Origin: Sulfopaludibacter sp963815475 | GTDB lineage: Bacteria; Acidobacteriota; Terriglobia; Bryobacterales; Bryobacteraceae | Assembly (NCBI GenBank): GCA_963815475.1 | Contig: CAWFHD010000003.1 | Location: forward strand, 7,440,001-7,504,000 | Direction of reading: 5' to 3' | DNA length: 64,000 bases | Shown here: positions 58,987-64,000 of the stretch, one piece after another | How positions within the stretch are numbered: position 1 is the first letter of the stretch | How the letters are laid out: each line of letters starts with the position of its first letter | The notes under the pieces: generated by a model | Database searches by the model: none | Told to the model about the DNA's origin: nothing | Seen by the model: the letters and a program-made list of their open reading frames with translations, nothing else | Position numbers and translations under genes: made by a program

Positions 58987-61779
58987 ATGCGGCAACTGCT
59001 CTCGCGGATCCAAGCGTTTTTCGGCGTTCGTGCGATGGATCGGGATTTCGATCAGGAATTGGAATCTCACCTCGCGATGATGGCGGAGGATTACGAACGC
59101 CGCGGCATGACACCGCGAGAGGCGCGCCGCGCGGCGGCCCTGCATTTCGGAGGTGTGGCGCAACTTCGCGAAGCCCACCGCGCCACTCGCGGTCTGCCGT
59201 TTCTCGACGGGTTTTTGCAGGATGCGCGATACGCCTTGCGTGCCCTGCGCAAGAATCCAGGGTTCACGGCATTGGCGGTGCTGACTCTGGCCATCGGCAT
59301 TGGTGTGAACACGGCCGCCTTTACGTTATTCGACGCGGCCGCACTACGTCCGCTGCCGGTCGCCGATCCCGATAGGCTGATGCAGTTAGCGCACGAAGGA
59401 CGCGACCCGTCCTTCTCCTTTCCGGAATACTCGTATTACCGGGATCGCAGCCGGGCCTTCTCGGGGGTCTCAGCCCTGATGCAATCCAGGCTCTCCATGA
59501 GTGGTGTCTCGGCTTCGCCGACCAGCGGCGCTGGGGTTGCGGGCACGGTCGGTCTTCAGTTCCCAAGAGTTCTGGGCACAGCCGAACCGGTCACCGCGTT
59601 CGTAGTGTCAGGCAACTATTTTCAGGTTTTGGGAACAGCCCCGGCAATAGGGCGAGCGTTTCTTCCGGAAGAGGATTCCACCGGTGCACAGCCTGTGGCA
59701 CTCCTCAGCGATAATTTCTGGGAGCGGCGCTTCTCCCGCGATCCTGCGATACTGGGTCGCCGCCTGACTCTGAACGGGATGTCCGTCACTATCATCGGCA
59801 CCACCCCGCGAGATTTTGGAGGAACGGTGGTGGTGGTTCCGGATCTGTGGGTGCCGTTCGCTTTTTACGCGCAGGCGGATCAATCTCGACACCTGCTTCA
59901 GGATGACGCCGATCCCTGCTGCCGTGTATATGGACGGCTCAGTCCGGGAACCGCGCCGGGACAGGTCCGGGAAGAGTGGAATACGCTCGCAGTCGGCCGG
60001 CCGGTTAGTGCGTCCGATAACGGCCGACGCGACCCCGCGCGCCCGGCGCGATTCGTCGTAGGGAAGATTTCACTCACCGGGCAACCGGGAGACGCAGCCG
60101 AGCCCGCGCAGGTCATTGTCCTGTTGGGCTCGGTCGGTTTGGTATTGTTGATCGCTTGCGCCAACGTAGCCAGCCTGCTGCTGGCGCGATCGGCCGCCCG
60201 GCAAAGGGAGATCGCGATCCGGCTAGCGATCGGCGCAAGCCGGTGGCGGCTGGTGCGGCAGTTGCTGACGGAGAACGCGGTGATGAGCCTGCTGGCAGGC
60301 GCGGCCGGGATGGTTTTCTCCGGTTGGACGGTGCGTTTCCTCCAGATCGTAGCGAACTCGGCCATGACCGGCACCGGAGCCCTGGCCCTGAATTTCACTC
60401 CGGATCACCGGGTATTCGCCTACATGCTGTTTCTGGCGACGGCCTCCACTCTCGGTTTCGGACTCGCTCCGGCCCTGGAATCGTCGCGACCCAACCTGAC
60501 CTCCGGGCTTAGGGATGAAGGTGCGGCCTTCGCCGGCAAATTGCGCAAGTCGCGGCTTCGGGATCTGATGGTGGGAGCGCAGGTAGCGGTATGCCTGGTC
60601 CTGCTCATCGCGGCGGGCTTGATGGCGCGCTCCTCCGCCCGGGCGCTATCGGTTGACCTGGGCTTCGATTATCGAAACGTGGTGTCGCTGGACCTGGAGT
60701 TCCCGGCGGCGGAATCGGCCGCTCAGATTGCGGCCACCCGGGCGGAACTGGTGCAGGAGTTGACGCGGCTGCCGGAGGTTCAGCGGTTGGCCGTAGCGTC
60801 GCGGATGCCGCTGGTACACGGTGGAATGCTTCGATTCGCGGTGTCTCCGAACGGCGGCCCCCTCGACAAGCTTGGTACACCCGAGGCCTGGTACACCCTG
60901 GTGACTCCCAGTTATTTCGACACTCTGGGCATCCCTATCGTGCGTGGCCGGAATTTCACCGCGCAGGAAGCGCGCGACGGCCACAATTACGACGGCAGCC
61001 CGGTGATTGTCAGCGAAACCACAGCTCAACAATTCTGGCCCGGGGAAGATGCCATCGGGAAACGTGTGTCCTTCGGACCGCACCGGGAACGTGGCCGTTT
61101 AAGCGATGGAAGCGAGGAGGCCCGATCGGTCTCCAGTTCGGTGATCGGGGTGGCGCGAGACGTCCGCGGTTGGCGGCTGGATCGCGTGGACCCGACGAAC
61201 TTCTACCTGCCGGTCGGCAGCGCATTTGGCGGCTCGGGAATGGCCGTGATCGCGATGCGGGCTCGCGGCGACGAGGGGAGGGCAGTGACTGCCGTCCGGC
61301 GGGTCTTGCAGGCCACGCATCCCGATCTGCAGGCTGCGATCGGTGATTCCCGCACTGCTGTGACTACCCAGAGCGCATTTGTCGGCGCGAGATTGGGCGC
61401 ACTCGCGGCGGCCGTCATCGGCATTTTGGGACTGCTGATGACGTCGGTCGGGATCTACGGAACGGTGGGGTTCGCGGTGACGCAGCGCACGCAGGAGATC
61501 GGAATCCGCATGGCGCTGGGAGCGAGGCGGGGGGACGTGTTGGGCATGGTGCTGCGGGAGACGATGCGTCCCGTGGCGATCGGGCTGGCGGTAGGATTCG
61601 CAGGCGCGGCGGCGGCATCGCGGCTAATGCATTCCTTCCTGCTGGGATTGAGCTCGCTCGATCCGGTAGCGTTCCTCGGGGTCTCGACTTTTTTGGCGGC
61701 GGTGGCTCTGCTGGCGGGTTACGTGCCGGCGCGGCGTGCCGCCAAAGTCGATCCCATGATCGCACTGCGGTATGAGTAA
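58987..61779 (+). CDS. Large MacB/FtsX-type permease with PadR partner (ADOP)
   Basis: A 930-residue permease. ATG 58987 follows the PadR stop directly. Residues 1-75 form the extra charged N-terminal domain typical of the PadR-linked type (FGVRAMDRDFDQELESHLAM, then GMTPREARRAAALHFGG). After that come a membrane helix (about 95-120, TALAVLTLAIGIGVNTAAF), two periplasmic cores and two FtsX-like membrane blocks, ending with VPARRAAKVDPMIALRYE. No ATPase is encoded beside it. It shares the same architecture as the permease at 15839, which lacks this N-terminal domain and a regulator. Substrate unknown. Confidence 0.9.
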   Translation: MRQLLSRIQAFFGVRAMDRDFDQELESHLAMMAEDYERRGMTPREARRAAALHFGGVAQLREAHRATRGLPFLDGFLQDARYALRALRKNPGFTALAVLTLAIGIGVNTAAFTLFDAAALRPLPVADPDRLMQLAHEGRDPSFSFPEYSYYRDRSRAFSGVSALMQSRLSMSGVSASPTSGAGVAGTVGLQFPRVLGTAEPVTAFVVSGNYFQVLGTAPAIGRAFLPEEDSTGAQPVALLSDNFWERRFSRDPAILGRRLTLNGMSVTIIGTTPRDFGGTVVVVPDLWVPFAFYAQADQSRHLLQDDADPCCRVYGRLSPGTAPGQVREEWNTLAVGRPVSASDNGRRDPARPARFVVGKISLTGQPGDAAEPAQVIVLLGSVGLVLLIACANVASLLLARSAARQREIAIRLAIGASRWRLVRQLLTENAVMSLLAGAAGMVFSGWTVRFLQIVANSAMTGTGALALNFTPDHRVFAYMLFLATASTLGFGLAPALESSRPNLTSGLRDEGAAFAGKLRKSRLRDLMVGAQVAVCLVLLIAAGLMARSSARALSVDLGFDYRNVVSLDLEFPAAESAAQIAATRAELVQELTRLPEVQRLAVASRMPLVHGGMLRFAVSPNGGPLDKLGTPEAWYTLVTPSYFDTLGIPIVRGRNFTAQEARDGHNYDGSPVIVSETTAQQFWPGEDAIGKRVSFGPHRERGRLSDGSEEARSVSSSVIGVARDVRGWRLDRVDPTNFYLPVGSAFGGSGMAVIAMRARGDEGRAVTAVRRVLQATHPDLQAAIGDSRTAVTTQSAFVGARLGALAAAVIGILGLLMTSVGIYGTVGFAVTQRTQEIGIRMALGARRGDVLGMVLRETMRPVAIGLAVGFAGAAAASRLMHSFLLGLSSLDPVAFLGVSTFLAAVALLAGYVPARRAAKVDPMIALRYE

Positions 61780-61821
61780 TCTTCGCCGCCTGGGCTACCG
61801 GGCGATAATCGAAGATGCACT

Positions 61822-62913
61822 ATGCGCATCGCGATTGATGCCACACCGCTGCTGATTCGCAGCGCGGGCGTCAAGAACTACCTCTATTATTGGATCGAGC
61901 ATCTGCGCCGCCAGGCCGGCAGCCATTCCATTCGCACGGTGCCGCGGCTCGACAGCCTTGGCCCGCTGACGCACAACAGGTCGATTGCAGGCAGGCTGCG
62001 CACAATCTCGGGGCTGGCGTCGCTGGCGATTTCCAGCCATACTCCGCTACCGGTGCTTGACTGGCTGACTTCGGGCGCGGACGTTTTTCACGCCTCCACG
62101 CTGATTGTCCACCCACCGCGGCGTCCAAGACTCACCGCCACTATCCACGACTTGACGGTGTGGCTGATGCCTGAGCTGCACCCGCCCGCCAACCAGCGCG
62201 CCGAGCGCAGTTTCGCGGAACTTCTGAAGCTCAGCCACCGCCTGATCGCCGTTTCCGAATGCACCAGGAACGATGCGGTGCGCGTGCTGGGCATCGATCC
62301 GGACAAGATTGTGGCGATCCACTCGGGCATTGCCGATGCCTTTTTCGATGCCGATCCTGGGGACGTGCGGGAGCGCTACGGTCTGAAACGGCCCTTTGTG
62401 CTGGCGCTCGGCACCATCGAGCCGCGCAAGAATATCGATGCCCTGCTGGACGCCTTTCAGGCACTGCCCGCCGATCTGCGGCAGCAGTTCGACCTGGTGG
62501 TAGCCGGCCCCATGGGTTGGGCCTCAGAAAAGACCGCGGCCCGTCTGGGCATGGTTCGCTATCTGGGTTACGTGCCGGAGGGCGATCTTGCGCCGCTTAC
62601 CGCTGCCGCCACGGTGTTCGCATACCCATCGCTCTACGAAGGCTTCGGCTTTCCGGTGGCGCAGGCGATGGCGGCAGGTGTCCCAGTGATTACCTCGAAT
62701 GTTTCCTCGCTCCCGGAGATCGCTGGGGACGCCTCGCTGCTGATAGACCCGCGCAGTCTGGCTGAACTCCGCGATGGCTTGGCGCGCCTCCTGGAGTCTC
62801 CCGATTTACGTAACGACCTGGCTATACGGGGGCGCTCCAGGGCGAACCGCTTCCGCTGGCAGGAGTGCGCCGCGAAGTCGTTGGAATTCTTCCGGGCAGC
62901 GATGGATGGATAA
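61822..62913 (+). CDS. Glycosyltransferase family 4-type (GT-B) protein
   Basis: A 363-residue GT-B glycosyltransferase. The N-terminal domain begins MRIAIDATPLLIRSAGVKNY; the C-terminal sugar-nucleotide domain has PFVLALGTIEPRKNIDALLD, YLGYVPEGDLAPLTAAATVF and the family's EGFGFPVAQAMAAGVPVITS with the conserved Glu pair, then SSLPEIAGDASLLIDP. Such enzymes use nucleotide sugars to extend cell-surface polysaccharides. No other polysaccharide gene is adjacent, apart from the broken Wzt-like ATPase 10 kb upstream. Start ATG 61822. Confidence 0.9.
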   Translation: MRIAIDATPLLIRSAGVKNYLYYWIEHLRRQAGSHSIRTVPRLDSLGPLTHNRSIAGRLRTISGLASLAISSHTPLPVLDWLTSGADVFHASTLIVHPPRRPRLTATIHDLTVWLMPELHPPANQRAERSFAELLKLSHRLIAVSECTRNDAVRVLGIDPDKIVAIHSGIADAFFDADPGDVRERYGLKRPFVLALGTIEPRKNIDALLDAFQALPADLRQQFDLVVAGPMGWASEKTAARLGMVRYLGYVPEGDLAPLTAAATVFAYPSLYEGFGFPVAQAMAAGVPVITSNVSSLPEIAGDASLLIDPRSLAELRDGLARLLESPDLRNDLAIRGRSRANRFRWQECAAKSLEFFRAAMDG

Positions 62914-63024
62914 CCAAAGCAAATGTACGGGCGGTACTACCATGACCGAGGTGTAATCTAAGGTACACTTGCTGGACCAGACAGGCCTCTGATCTACTCG
63001 AATGGATATCAGCGAAGGGATGCA

Positions 63025-64000
63025 ATGATCGACACCGTTATCACCCCCACCAAGACCCTTTCCCAACGTTTTGCCGAAGGCAAGATTCCCGTTACGGACG
63101 GCCTACGCTACGCCATGATCGTGGCGGAGGCGCTTCGCAAGCTGCATGACGATGGTCGATCGCACGGCGCAGTTGCGCCATGCAATATCTCGGTCACGGC
63201 AACTGGAGTGGAGTTGGTGGCGGCGCGGCTCACACCCGAGGCGATTGCGTATGCCGCCCCGGAAGTGATCGCGGGGCAGGCGGCGGATGCGCGCAGCGAC
63301 GTGTTCTCCTTCGCGGCGGTGCTGTACGAGATGTTGACGGGTCGCAGTCCGTATCAGGGCCAGGATCGGGGGGCGCCCATGCCGACGGGCAGTCCTGTAG
63401 TCGATAAGCTGGTGGCCAGTTGTTTGGCGATCGAGCCGGCCGCGCGCGCGCAGCGCATGCAAAAGATCCTGCTTGAGCTGAAACTCCTGTTGGTGGCCGC
63501 GACGCGAGCCAATGCTCCGGCCGGCGGGGCTCGCCGCGATTCGGGCAGTGACGCCCTTCGCACCGAGATGATTCAGTTGGAATCCCGTCTGATGGCGCGG
63601 CTCGTGGCCCAGGAGAAGAAATCCACCGAACTACTCAAGGTGGCGAGTGAGGCGCTCAATCGCGCTCCTGAAGAGAGCCAGCAAGACATTCACGCCGCAA
63701 TGTTGCAGATGGAAGCACGGATCGCCGCTCGCATGCAATCCTTCGACAAGAAGATCGGCGAAGTGCAGCGGGCCGCGGCGGAAGCGTTATACCGCGAACC
63801 GGGCGAAGTGGTAAACCCTGCCGACCTGCAGCAGACCGAGGCGCGCATGATCGCGCGTCTGATTGCGTTCGAAAGCAAGGTAACGGAGGTAGAGCGAAGC
63901 GCTGCCGAGGCGCTGAACCGCGAGCCGGCTCCCACCGGGGTGGCCGCTATCGAGTTGCAGCAGATAGAAGAGCGAGTGGCCGGGCGTTTTGATGCTTTCG
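63025..64000 (+). CDS. Degenerate protein kinase (pseudokinase) with coiled-coil repeats, cut by window end
   Basis: An open frame runs from ATG 63025 to the end of the window (325 codons, no stop). Residues 1-150 look like the C-lobe of a Ser/Thr kinase: GLRYAMIVAEALRKLHDDGR, then SHGAVAPCNIS where active kinases have HRDLKPxN, AYAAPEVIAGQ for the APE motif, and ARSDVFSFAAVLYEMLTGRS. There is no G-loop, VAIK lysine or DFG, so no activity is expected. Residues about 182-325 are at least three repeats of about 43 residues, sharing QMEARIAAR and AAEALxREP. It would be a scaffold or regulator. Confidence 0.7.
   Translation, partial: MIDTVITPTKTLSQRFAEGKIPVTDGLRYAMIVAEALRKLHDDGRSHGAVAPCNISVTATGVELVAARLTPEAIAYAAPEVIAGQAADARSDVFSFAAVLYEMLTGRSPYQGQDRGAPMPTGSPVVDKLVASCLAIEPAARAQRMQKILLELKLLLVAATRANAPAGGARRDSGSDALRTEMIQLESRLMARLVAQEKKSTELLKVASEALNRAPEESQQDIHAAMLQMEARIAARMQSFDKKIGEVQRAAAEALYREPGEVVNPADLQQTEARMIARLIAFESKVTEVERSAAEALNREPAPTGVAAIELQQIEERVAGRFDAF

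Overview
The window looks like a chromosomal segment of an Acidobacteriota bacterium, most likely of the Solibacter/Bryobacterales type. This rests on gene families typical of that phylum: two large MacB/FtsX-type permeases (one behind a PadR regulator), two secreted proteins with the VWFA-related acidobacterial domain, two Oar-like TonB-dependent receptors with an N-terminal carboxypeptidase-regulatory domain, DinB-like proteins, a Ser/Thr kinase fused to TPRs, and several ECF sigma/anti-sigma pairs. No rRNA, tRNA, CRISPR array or phage module was seen.

Layout. 0-5 kb is an accessory stretch: a decayed toxin-antitoxin operon, a small membrane protein with a CheY-like receiver, a frameshifted ankyrin gene and an IS110-family element. 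5-15 kb is mostly housekeeping: SDR, bactofilin, phenylalanine hydroxylase, a sigma/anti-sigma/ccmF operon, a sugar oxidoreductase/isomerase pair, a ProC-like reductase, a double thioredoxin and a DinB protein. 15-25 kb holds the first large permease, a lipoprotein, a carboxypeptidase-regulatory protein, the two VWFA proteins and an SDR. 25.3-27.2 kb is a second, diverged IS110-family element with a long structured tail. 27.2-35.5 kb is a probable uronate/polyuronide locus: IclR regulator, NAD-binding protein, IolB/KduI-like isomerase, DUF4861-GH88 fusion and TonB receptor. 36-43.6 kb has a second TonB receptor coupled to a cyclase-family hydrolase, a heme/copper monooxygenase-like protein, DinB and RidA. 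43.7-46 kb carries two tandem sigma/membrane-protein pairs, followed by pgk. 47-57 kb carries a tiny membrane ORF, a GH31-like protein, an M24 peptidase, a frameshifted Wzt-like ABC ATPase, a large Ser/Thr kinase and a PLP enzyme. 57-64 kb has an amidohydrolase, the PadR/permease pair, a glycosyltransferase and a pseudokinase cut by the window edge.

Most unusual signals. (1) A repeated, deeply nested stem-loop element lies downstream of both IS110 transposases, and its stems differ in sequence but keep pairing. (2) The second transposase has its Shine-Dalgarno sequence locked in a perfect 11-bp stem, and pgk has a similar leader hairpin. (3) The anti-sigma factor in the ccmF operon ends in a CxxCH heme-attachment motif. 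(4) A pseudokinase lacks the ATP-binding and catalytic motifs and carries about 43-residue coiled-coil repeats. (5) A tiny ORF has an in-frame UGA that may be read through. (6) Several genes are broken: a toxin, an ankyrin protein, a sigma factor and a Wzt ATPase. In places this could reflect sequencing error rather than decay.
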